A DNA stretch of 64,000 nt. It comes from Oceanicaulis sp. (GTDB lineage: Bacteria > Pseudomonadota > Alphaproteobacteria > Caulobacterales > Maricaulaceae). The DNA lies in contig CP157796.1 in assembly GCA_040112665.1 (NCBI GenBank), forward strand, positions 1,800,813-1,864,812. The letters run 5' to 3'. Made by a program: the position numbers and the translations under genes. Below are positions 56,492-64,000 of this stretch, piece by piece; the stretch's first letter is position 1, and each line of letters opens with the position of its first letter. A model generated the notes under the pieces. That model saw only the letters and a program-made list of their open reading frames with translations. It made no database searches and was not told the origin of the DNA.

Positions 56492-57661
56492 TCAACGCGG
56501 TTCGAGGCCGAAACTGTCGTCGACGATCCGTGCGGCCATGCGCGCGGACTCCTCGCCCTCCTCTCGGGCGGTGACCAGGTCGGCGTCGGCCTCGAGCCGG
56601 TAGACGAGGTCTCCGTCCTCCACCGCCTTGCTCGCCGATCCTTTCAGCACCGCCGGCACGACGCGCGTGAGAAGCTGGGTGCCAAAGCCTTCGGGCGCAG
56701 CGTCGCCATTCGTCGCCGCGTCGGCCAGGCCTGTTTCGCGCCAGATCAGTTCGAAGCGCTCGCCGTGAAGCCGCCAGGAGACGTGCACCCGGGCGTCCTC
56801 GTTCACGCCCAGCCCGTATTTCTGGGTGTTCGTGGCGAGTTCGTGCAGGGCCAGGCTGAGCTGCTGGGCCGCTTCGGGGGAGATCTCGATCGAGGGGCCC
56901 TCGATGGAGACGCGGTCGCTCCAGGCGTCTTTCAGTGCGGCGAGCCGGGTTTCGACGACCTGCTCGATCCCTGTCGACGACCGGTTCTTGCTTTCGGTGA
57001 CCGACCGTGTCGCGTCCGACAGCGCTGCGACGCGCGCAAGAAACGCGCTCAGGAACTCGTCGGTGCGCTCGGCGCCCTTGGCGGTCTGGTTGGCGAGCGA
57101 GGACACCACGGCGAGCAGGTTGCTGCTGCGATGCACCGCCTCGCGCGCCTGAACCGCCAGCATGGCGTTGGCCTGTTTGAGTTCGGCGGTGCGCGCCTCC
57201 ACCTGGCTTTCGAGCGAGGCGAGCGTTTCCTTGTGCGCGGCGATCTCCTCGCGCAGCTGCCGGTTCGCAAACTCCATCGCGGCGGGCGAGGGCAGGCGGA
57301 CGAGCGTCGGAATCAGCCTGAAAAGGACGACCGCCGTAGCGAGCGAGACCAGCCCCGTCGCGAGCTTCAGCGCGCCGACGAACGGGTAGATCGGCCACCA
57401 CAGAGTCACGATGCCCATCAGGTGGGTGAGGCCGCACAGCAGGATGAACGAGGCGAACAGCGCGACCAGACCGCTATGGGGCACGTCCTTGCGCTGGCGC
57501 AGCACGAGGAGCAGGGCGATCGGGATGGCCGTGTAGGACAGAAAGATCAGCGCGTCCGAGCCGGCCCAGAGAAGCACCAGCCAGGGCTGCCACAGCAGGC
57601 ACATGCCGTGCGGCATATACTCGCCGAACTCCATTGCGTGGGTCACGTCCGGGTCCTCCAT
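56492..57661 (-). CDS. HWE-family histidine kinase with an ETR1-like ethylene-binding domain
   Basis: 389 residues. The N-terminal 120 residues form about three membrane helices that follow the plant ETR1 ethylene-binding domain: D36, Y43, P47, I73, C76 and H80 correspond to ETR1 D25, Y32, P36, I62, C65 and H69 at a constant offset of 11. FILLCGLTH contains the copper-ligand Cys and His. A coiled coil (about 128-172) leads to an HWE-type kinase: phospho-His H177 in AVHRSSN, N-box ALHELATN and WRE at 307-309. The correspondence comes from recalled ETR1 positions, not a search. No response regulator is encoded next to it. Confidence 0.85.
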   Translation of the reverse strand: MEDPDVTHAMEFGEYMPHGMCLLWQPWLVLLWAGSDALIFLSYTAIPIALLLVLRQRKDVPHSGLVALFASFILLCGLTHLMGIVTLWWPIYPFVGALKLATGLVSLATAVVLFRLIPTLVRLPSPAAMEFANRQLREEIAAHKETLASLESQVEARTAELKQANAMLAVQAREAVHRSSNLLAVVSSLANQTAKGAERTDEFLSAFLARVAALSDATRSVTESKNRSSTGIEQVVETRLAALKDAWSDRVSIEGPSIEISPEAAQQLSLALHELATNTQKYGLGVNEDARVHVSWRLHGERFELIWRETGLADAATNGDAAPEGFGTQLLTRVVPAVLKGSASKAVEDGDLVYRLEADADLVTAREEGEESARMAARIVDDSFGLEPR

Positions 57662-58027
57662 CCAAGCCGAACCCGCTGACCTTGAGGCGTCGTGCGCGAA
57701 CCCGGGCGGATGCTGCTGGCGGAGACCGCGAAGCTAAGCAGAAAACGCCGCAACCGGCTATCCCGCCGCTCATGCGAGGATCAGCCCGTCCCGCCGCCGG
57801 CGCGACCTGCTGTCGCGCGCGGCGCGGTTTTACGCCGCCTCGCGCACTAATCCGGTTGAAAAACGGCGGGGGTCGTTCTAAGCCGCGCCGATGGCGGGGC
57901 GACGCGCGCCCGTGCGTCAGCTCGACGCACTGTCGCGCGCGGCCCCGGCTCTATGTCTGGCATGGCCGCCGACGGGCGCTTCGAAAACGGGGCGTGCGGC
58001 GGACGGTTCCAATCAAGAGGTCGGCAC
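57662..58027. other. 366-bp intergenic region upstream of petABC
   Basis: No gene supported. A 14-bp GC-rich direct repeat (ctgtcgcgcgcggc) occurs at 57810-57823 and 57930-57943, exactly 120 bp apart. A weak TTGAAA ... TCTAAG pair near 57857-57882 could be a promoter for petABC but its spacing is short. The in-frame ATG at 57953 is upstream of the true Rieske start. Confidence 0.4.
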
Positions 58028-58642
58028 GTGACGGACGTTACCAACAATCCGGAGACCGGGCAGGAACCCAGCCGCCGGGACTTCATCCATATCGCGGCCA
58101 TCGGCGCGACCGCCGTGGGCGGCGCGTTCGTGGTCTGGCCGTTCATCGACCAGATGAACCCGGCTGCGGACACCCTGGCGGCGGCCACCACCGAAGTGAA
58201 TATCGGCGAACTCGACGAAGGCACGGAAATGACCGTGATGTTCCGAGAACGTCCGCACTTCGTGCGCCGGCGCACGGCCGCAGAGGTCGAGGCCGCCCGC
58301 GGCGTCGACGTCTCGCGCCTGCCCGACAACGACGCGCGCAACGTCAATATCGACTCCGGCGCGCCGGCCACTGACGAGAACCGGTCCGCCCTGACCGCCG
58401 CCCTCGACGAGGGCGTGCAGGTGGACGAAGCCCTGCGCGCGTCGCTGCTGGTCACCAGCGCGAACTGCACGCACCTGGGCTGCGTGCCCACCGAAGGCGC
58501 GGGTGAATACGGAGCCTGGTTCTGCCCGTGCCACGGCTCTCACTACGACACGTCGGGCCGCATTCGCCGCGGCCCGGCTCCGGAAAACCTTCCGGTGCCG
58601 CCGATGACCTTCATCTCGGCGACCACGCTGCGGCTCGGCTAG
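58028..58642 (+). CDS. petA: Ubiquinol-cytochrome c reductase Rieske iron-sulfur subunit
   Basis: 204 residues from GTG 58028, with aagagg about 8 bases upstream; this start gives a normal twin-arginine anchor ([12 protein letters not shown]). Cluster ligands C147/H149 (CTHLGC) and C166/H169 (CPCHGSHYD), with C152 and C168 as the disulfide. Transfers electrons from ubiquinol to cytochrome c1 in the inner membrane. First gene of petABC. Confidence 0.97.
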   Translation: MTDVTNNPETGQEPSRRDFIHIAAIGATAVGGAFVVWPFIDQMNPAADTLAAATTEVNIGELDEGTEMTVMFRERPHFVRRRTAAEVEAARGVDVSRLPDNDARNVNIDSGAPATDENRSALTAALDEGVQVDEALRASLLVTSANCTHLGCVPTEGAGEYGAWFCPCHGSHYDTSGRIRRGPAPENLPVPPMTFISATTLRLG

Positions 58643-58652
58643 GAGACCTTCC

Positions 58653-59963
58653 ATGAGCGGACCAAGCACTTACGAACCGAAAACCGGCTTTACGCGCTGG
58701 CTCGACGCGCGGCTGCCGGTCGTGCGGATGGGGTGGGACTCCTTCGTGGATTTCCCGACCCCGCGTAACCTGAACTACTGGTACACGTTCGGCGGCATCC
58801 TGACCGTCTGCCTGATGGTGCAGATCATCACCGGCATCGTGCTGGCCATGCACTACGTGCCGCACATCGATTACGCCTTCGACTCCGTCGAGCGTATCGA
58901 CCGTGACGTGAACTTCGGCTGGCTGCTGCGGAACATCCACGCCAACGGCGCCTCGATGTTCTTCCTGGCGGTCTACCTGCACATCTTCCGCGGCCTGTAC
59001 TACGGCTCGTACAAGGCGCCGCGCGAGCTTCTGTGGATCCTGGGCGTGGTCATCTATCTTCTGATGATGGCGGCCGCGTTCCTGGGCTACGTGCTGCCCT
59101 GGGGCCAGATGTCCTACTGGGGCGCGATGGTGATCACCAACCTGTTCGGCGCGCTGCCGCTGATCGGCGGCCCGGTCACCGAATGGCTGTGGGGCGGGTT
59201 CTCGGTCGGCAACGCGACGCTGAACCGCTTCTTCTCGCTGCACTACCTGATCCCGTTCCTGATCGCGGGCGTCGTGGGGCTGCACATCTGGGCGCTGCAC
59301 GTGCCGGGCAACAACAACCCGACCGGGCTCAACGTGAAGACCAAGAACGACACGCTGCCCTTCCACCCGTACTACACGGTGAAGGACGGCTTCGCGATCG
59401 TGGTCTTCCTGATCATCTTCGCCTTCTTCGTCTTCTACTGGCCCGACGCGCTCGGCCATGCGGACAACTATATCGAGGCCGACCCGCTGGTGACCCCGGC
59501 GCACATCGTGCCCGAATGGTATCTGCTGCCGTTCTACGCGATCCTGCGGGCCGTTCCCGACAAGCTTGGCGGCGTCATCCTGATGTTCGGCGCGATTGCG
59601 GTGCTGTTCATCCTGCCCTGGCTGGACACCAGCAAGGTGCGCTCCATGCGCTACCGCCCGATGGCCAAGTGGTTCTTCGGCTTCTTCCTGATCGCCTGCC
59701 TGGGTCTGGGCTGGGCCGGTGCTGAGCTGCCTGACGATCCAGTGCCGGTGCTCGGCGCGATCGGCGTGGACTTCCTGCTGATGGGCCGGGTCCTGACGAT
59801 CTACTACTTCGCCTACTTCCTGGTGATCCTGCCGGTGCTGGGCTTCATCGAGAAACCGACCCCGCGTCCGGCCTCGATCGAGGACTCCGTGCTGGGCACG
59901 GGCCGGAAGACCGAAACCGGCGGCACGGCCGACAAGCCGTCCGCTCCGGCGCCTGCCGAATAG
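58653..59963 (+). CDS. petB: Cytochrome b of the bc1 complex
   Basis: 436 residues, eight or so membrane helices. Haem-ligand histidines occur in [19 protein letters not shown] and in [20 protein letters not shown] as pairs 14-15 residues apart. The Qo-site motif [13 protein letters not shown] is present. The C-terminal tail is polar. It is a full-length fused b6/subunit IV-type cytochrome b. Confidence 0.98.
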   Translation: MSGPSTYEPKTGFTRWLDARLPVVRMGWDSFVDFPTPRNLNYWYTFGGILTVCLMVQIITGIVLAMHYVPHIDYAFDSVERIDRDVNFGWLLRNIHANGASMFFLAVYLHIFRGLYYGSYKAPRELLWILGVVIYLLMMAAAFLGYVLPWGQMSYWGAMVITNLFGALPLIGGPVTEWLWGGFSVGNATLNRFFSLHYLIPFLIAGVVGLHIWALHVPGNNNPTGLNVKTKNDTLPFHPYYTVKDGFAIVVFLIIFAFFVFYWPDALGHADNYIEADPLVTPAHIVPEWYLLPFYAILRAVPDKLGGVILMFGAIAVLFILPWLDTSKVRSMRYRPMAKWFFGFFLIACLGLGWAGAELPDDPVPVLGAIGVDFLLMGRVLTIYYFAYFLVILPVLGFIEKPTPRPASIEDSVLGTGRKTETGGTADKPSAPAPAE

Positions 59964-59974
59964 GAGAGCGAGAC

Positions 59975-60781
59975 ATGAAGAACATCCACCGTCTCCTTCT
60001 CGCCGTGGCGGGCGCGGCTGCGATCGCCGCGCCGGTCGCCTGGGCTGCGGGCGAGTACAAGAAGCCCCGCGAGCACACCTGGGAGTTCGAGGGGCCGTTC
60101 GGCACCTTCGACCGGGCGTCCATGCAGCGCGGCTTCCAGATCTACCAGCAGGTCTGCTCGGCCTGTCACGGTCTGGCCCAGCTCGACTTCCGCCATCTCG
60201 GTTCGGAGGGCGGCCCCTTCTACATGGAGGAGTACCCCAACCCGAACGACAACCCGATGGTCCGGGCGATCGCGGCGGAATACATGGTCGAAGACGGGCC
60301 CGACGAATGGGGCGACATGTTCGAACGCCCCGGCCGTCCGTCCGACGATTTCCCCTATCCCTACGAGAACGTCCAGCAGGGCCGGGCCGCGAACGGCGGC
60401 GCCTATCCGCCCGACCTGTCGGTGATCACTAAGGCGCGCAAGGGCGGGCCGGAGTACATCTACTCGCTGCTGCTGGGGTATGATTACGAAGTTCCCGCCG
60501 ACGTCGAAGTGCGTCCGGGCAACTATTACAATCCGTACTTCCCCGGCGGTCTGCTGGCCATGCCGCCCCAGCTCTACCCCGACCTGGTGGTGTTCGAGGA
60601 CGGCACCGAAGCCACGCCGGAACAGATGGCCCACGACGTGGTCCAGTTCCTGACCTGGGCGGCCGAGCCGCACATGGAAGCGCGCAAGCGCATGGGCCTG
60701 ATGGTGATGATCTACCTTCTGATCCTCGCCGGCCTGCTCTACGCGTCCTACCGTCAGGTCTGGTCGCGCGTGAAGCACTAG
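59975..60781 (+). CDS. petC: Cytochrome c1 of the bc1 complex
   Basis: 268 residues. Signal peptide 1-25 (AWA-AGE), haem c site C61-x-x-C64-H65 (CSACH), and axial Met in LLAMPPQLY near 190. A C-terminal anchor helix (about 238-258) ends the protein. Completes the three-subunit complex III; followed by a terminator. Confidence 0.98.
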   Translation: MKNIHRLLLAVAGAAAIAAPVAWAAGEYKKPREHTWEFEGPFGTFDRASMQRGFQIYQQVCSACHGLAQLDFRHLGSEGGPFYMEEYPNPNDNPMVRAIAAEYMVEDGPDEWGDMFERPGRPSDDFPYPYENVQQGRAANGGAYPPDLSVITKARKGGPEYIYSLLLGYDYEVPADVEVRPGNYYNPYFPGGLLAMPPQLYPDLVVFEDGTEATPEQMAHDVVQFLTWAAEPHMEARKRMGLMVMIYLLILAGLLYASYRQVWSRVKH

Positions 60782-60808
60782 GACGTTCTGTCCACGCCTT
60801 TTTCGATG

Positions 60809-60840
60809 ACGGGCCGTCTGCAGCGCAGGCGGCCCGTTTT
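60809..60840 (+). terminator. Rho-independent terminator of petABC
   Basis: Stem acgggccgtctgc / gcaggcggcccgt (one G-U pair) with a 3-nt loop, then TTTTcgTTT, 28 bp past the petC stop. Confidence 0.88.
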
Positions 60841-60874
60841 CGTTTGCGCACGGACCGGCTAAAGCTCGCAGGCG

Positions 60875-61482
60875 ATGAAGAAAGATCCGATCGAGGTGAC
60901 GCCCTATCAGCCCGGCTGGGCCGAGGAGGGGCTGGACTGGGCCGAGCGCGTGGCCGGCGCGCTGGGCGAGGCGGGCCTGCGCGTCGACCATGTGGGCTCG
61001 ACCGCGGTGCCGGGGCTCGCGGCCAAGGATGTGATCGACATCCAGGCGCTGATCATCCGCTTCGACGATGTCGAGGATCTGATCGCGCGGATGAAGGCGG
61101 CGGGCTTCCGCCATGCGCCGGAAAACATCGGCGACCCGCCCCATGAGGACACGACCCCGATCCTGGGCGAGGACGACTGGCGCAAGCTGTATTTCCGCGA
61201 GCCCAAGGGCGAACGCCGGGTGCATGTCCATGTCCGCCGAAACGGCGGGGCCGGCGCGCGCAACACGTTCCTGCTGCGCGATTATCTGAGGGACGACCCG
61301 GCCGCGCGGCGCGATTACGGCGCGTTCAAGCTGGCGCTCGCGACCAAGACCAAGAAGGACCGCGAGGCCTATCAGGCCATCAAACGGCCCTTCATCGCGA
61401 CCGCGCTGCGCGCCGCGGAGGGCTGGGCGGAGCTCAGCCGCTGGCAGGCGGGCGCGCCGGACGCGTTCTGGAGGAGCGGGGA

Positions 61483-61486
<4 letters not shown>
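60875..61486 (+). CDS. GrpB-family (UPF0157) nucleotidyltransferase-fold protein
   Basis: 203 residues. HVGSTAVPGLAAKDVIDIQ (39-57) is the GrpB signature and contains the GS and DxD-like parts of the nucleotidyltransferase fold. A later HVHVRRNG strand and the NTFLLRDYLRDDP motif agree. Substrate unknown. Coupled to mtnP by a 4-bp overlap. Confidence 0.9.
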
Positions 61487-62358
<872 letters not shown>

Positions 62359-62444
62359 TCGCGCCCGGCAACACCGGACGCTTCTGGTACGTTTGACTGG
62401 GAGGCGGTCTCCGCCACCCTATTTCCGTATCCGGAGGTCGGCCC

Positions 62445-63269
62445 ATGCGGTGCGTCGCTTTCGTTCTGCTTCTGCTTCTTGCTGCGCCGGCTGACGGCGC
62501 CGCGCAGTCCGGTCCCCAGGCCGCTCTGGATCGAGGCGACTGGGTGGTCGCGCGCAATCTCGGCCGCACAGGCTCTGACGCCGCAAGCCAGACCCTCGCC
62601 GCCGAGGCCGTGCTGTCGCCGCTTGTTCTCGGGCTCGACCGGGAGGTGCGGGCGCTGAGGGCGGGCGAGGACATGCGCGCGCCGGTGGGGATCGCGCTCG
62701 AGGCCACAGAGCGCGAAGTCCGCCGCGACGCGGCGCGTCAGGCCGCCGGCTACGCCCGCGCTGCAATCGACGCTGATCCCGACTACGCCCCGGCGCACCG
62801 GGCGCTCGCCGCCGCGCTGGGGATCGAGGGCCGCAACACCCATCCGCTCCGCGCCGCGCTCAGCCGCCTGCCGGGCCGCAGCCGCGAGGCGATCGACCGC
62901 GCGATCGAGCTCGATCCTGTTTCGCCCGCCGGCCGGGCCCTTCTGGGCGCCTGGCATCTGGAGATCGTGCGGCGCGCTGGGGAGGGCACTTTCGGCGCAG
63001 ACCTCGAGACCGGGCTCGAACAGTTCCGCGCCGCCGCCGCCGCCGAGACCGGCCCGCCCATCCCCTATCAGTTCGCGCTGCACCTGCTGGCGCTGGACCC
63101 GGCCGTTTACGGTGATGAAGCCGAGGCGATGCTGGGCCGCGCCGTCGAAGCGGAGACGAACGGCGCGTTCGAAGCGGCGATCAAGGCGCAGGCCCAGACC
63201 CTGTTCGACCTTGCTCTGACCAGCCGCGCCGCGGCGGCTGAAGAGGCCCGCGACCGGCTCTCCCGCTAG
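62445..63269 (+). CDS. Exported TPR-like helical protein, unknown
   Basis: 274 residues. Signal peptide 1-20 (cut after GAA or nearby). The rest is helical with TPR-like units such as AIDADPDYAPAHRALAAALG and AIELDPVSPAGRALLGAWHL. Possibly a periplasmic scaffold. No family named. Confidence 0.75.
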   Translation: MRCVAFVLLLLLAAPADGAAQSGPQAALDRGDWVVARNLGRTGSDAASQTLAAEAVLSPLVLGLDREVRALRAGEDMRAPVGIALEATEREVRRDAARQAAGYARAAIDADPDYAPAHRALAAALGIEGRNTHPLRAALSRLPGRSREAIDRAIELDPVSPAGRALLGAWHLEIVRRAGEGTFGADLETGLEQFRAAAAAETGPPIPYQFALHLLALDPAVYGDEAEAMLGRAVEAETNGAFEAAIKAQAQTLFDLALTSRAAAAEEARDRLSR

Positions 63270-63277
63270 CAAGTAAG

Positions 63278-63341
63278 AAATGTTTGACATGAGGTCGGAG
63301 ATCTCTTACCTCTACGCATGTCAGAAATTTTTGACATGAAG
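63278..63341 (+). promoter_or_regulatory. Repeated operator-like elements upstream of the membrane/XRE gene pair
   Basis: Two 19-bp near-identical direct repeats (agaaatgtttgacatgagg at 63278, agaaatttttgacatgaag at 63323; 17 of 19 match) lie 45 bp apart. The second is part of an inverted repeat ATGTCA-N8-TGACAT (63318-63337). TTGACA in the first copy could be a -35 box. Likely binding sites for the XRE protein encoded at 63780. Confidence 0.55.
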
Positions 63342-63356
63342 TTAAAGGAGATCGAC

Positions 63357-63776
63357 ATGTCGTTTCGGGAAAAAAGCAACCTCGCCATGCTGGCGATCTT
63401 CTTGCTGGCCTATGGCTGGTACTTCATGGCCGTCACGCCGGTCGCGCTTTCCGGCGCGCCGAGCATCGCGGAGATCGACGGGCTGTTCCTGGCTGCGATC
63501 GTCTTTCTGGTCGCCGGCGGGATCGTCGCGCACATCCTGATCGCGATCGTGGGCAAGGACGACGAGGAGGACGCCGACGAGCGCGACAGGATGATCGAGA
63601 TGCGCGCGGACGCGAAGACCAGCTACGTCATCGGCGCAGCGGCGATCATCGCCATGGGGCTCGCGCTCAAGGAGTTCGACCCGTTCTGGATCGCCCACAC
63701 GATTCTCGCCGGCCTTGTCGTGGCGGAGATCACCAAGGCCGTGCTGCGCGCCATCGCCTACCGGTTCGGAGGCTGA
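63357..63776 (+). CDS. Small membrane protein paired with an XRE regulator
   Basis: 139 residues from ATG 63357, with aaggag 6 bases upstream; the ATG at 63318 lies inside the operator dyad and is rejected. Four hydrophobic segments (about 9-28, 38-62, 87-103, 110-130), with an acidic loop GKDDEEDADERDRMIEMRAD between the second and third. It resembles the small membrane proteins encoded before short YozG-like XRE genes. Function unknown. Confidence 0.75.
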   Translation: MSFREKSNLAMLAIFLLAYGWYFMAVTPVALSGAPSIAEIDGLFLAAIVFLVAGGIVAHILIAIVGKDDEEDADERDRMIEMRADAKTSYVIGAAAIIAMGLALKEFDPFWIAHTILAGLVVAEITKAVLRAIAYRFGG

Positions 63777-63779
63777 GGC

Positions 63780-64000
63780 GTGGGCAAGCCGACGAAGATC
63801 AGGAACCGCATCCGCGAGCTGCGCTTTCACGCCGGGGAAATGACCCAGGCCGAGCTCGCCCGCCGGATCGGCATGACGCGCCAGACCGTCATCGCCATCG
63901 AGCAGAACAAATACTCGCCCTCTCTGGAAGCCGCGTTCCAGATCGCGCAGGTGTTCGGCGTCGGGCTTGAAGAGGCGTTCCAGTACGGCGAACCCCAGGC
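63780..64000 (+). CDS. XRE-family regulator, cut by the window end
   Basis: At least 73 residues from GTG 63780, 3 bp after the upstream stop. A compact helix-turn-helix: MTQAELARRIGMTRQTVIAI, then EQNKYSPSLEAAFQIAQVFG. This matches the short YozG-like XRE regulators of about 70 residues that accompany small membrane proteins. The stop codon is beyond the window. Probably autoregulates the pair through the repeats at 63278-63341. Confidence 0.85.
   Translation, partial: MGKPTKIRNRIRELRFHAGEMTQAELARRIGMTRQTVIAIEQNKYSPSLEAAFQIAQVFGVGLEEAFQYGEPQ

Noticed and set aside
57953..58027. N-terminal extension of the Rieske protein from ATG 57953
   Set aside because: The added 25 residues precede the twin-arginine anchor and look non-coding. 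GTG 58028 has a ribosome site and gives a normal N-terminus.

Overview
The window is GC-rich chromosomal DNA (G or C at most third codon positions, few intergenic gaps, many ATGA/TGATG stop-start overlaps) from an alphaproteobacterium. The bc1 operon, the UbiK/lgt pair, the MoxR-DUF58-DUF4159 cassette, the DUF1285 and DUF6111/CCA neighbours and a direct-repeat LexA box (GTTC-N7-GTTC) all fit Alphaproteobacteria. The gene mix resembles marine Maricaulales/Hyphomonadaceae-type bacteria, but that placement is inference. No rRNA, tRNA, CRISPR array, transposase or prophage module was seen.

0-15 kb: an RlmD-like rRNA methyltransferase, a PGRP-type amidase, fmt, a Kazal-domain lipoprotein, an SDR/thiolase fatty-acid pair behind a MerR-like gene, and a pore-loop membrane protein. 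A sensory cluster follows (XRE regulator, HemAT-like globin chemoreceptor, coupled BLUF photoreceptor). Next come a DedA-family protein, a GT2 glycosyltransferase overlapping a small membrane gene, SixA, a 1-Cys peroxiredoxin and a crotonase. Two copies and one shortened copy of a roughly 220-bp dispersed repeat lie around 1.4-1.75 and 4.08-4.30 kb.

15-32 kb: Bcr/CflA exporter, rlmJ, an FNT channel, two lipoproteins, ychF, EF-hand proteins, ybjN, ubiK, lgt, midA, prs, rplY/ctc and pth. A RelE-type toxin gene with a one-base frameshift sits beside an intact antitoxin. A large zinc metalloprotease is followed by a small gene behind a perfect LexA box.

32-48 kb: PKHD hydroxylase, two lipoproteins, two convergent histidine kinases (one with a dead receiver domain, one with CBS domains), cutA, the queC-queE queuosine pair, a pirin, and the four-gene MoxR/DUF58/DUF4159/VWA cassette.

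48-64 kb: a translationally coupled run (DUF1285, Nudix CoA pyrophosphatase, DUF6111, CCA transferase, unknown), hemF, a Tat-signal nitroreductase coupled to a MarR gene with a palindromic operator, a TPR sulfotransferase, an HWE histidine kinase, petABC, grpB-like, mtnP, a TPR-like protein, and a membrane protein/XRE pair cut by the window end.

The most notable item is the HWE kinase at 56492-57661. Its N-terminal membrane domain carries, at a constant spacing offset, all six residues I recall as key in the plant ETR1 ethylene-binding domain, including the copper-ligand Cys and His. The globin/BLUF pair, the LexA-controlled small gene and the frameshifted toxin are the next best leads.
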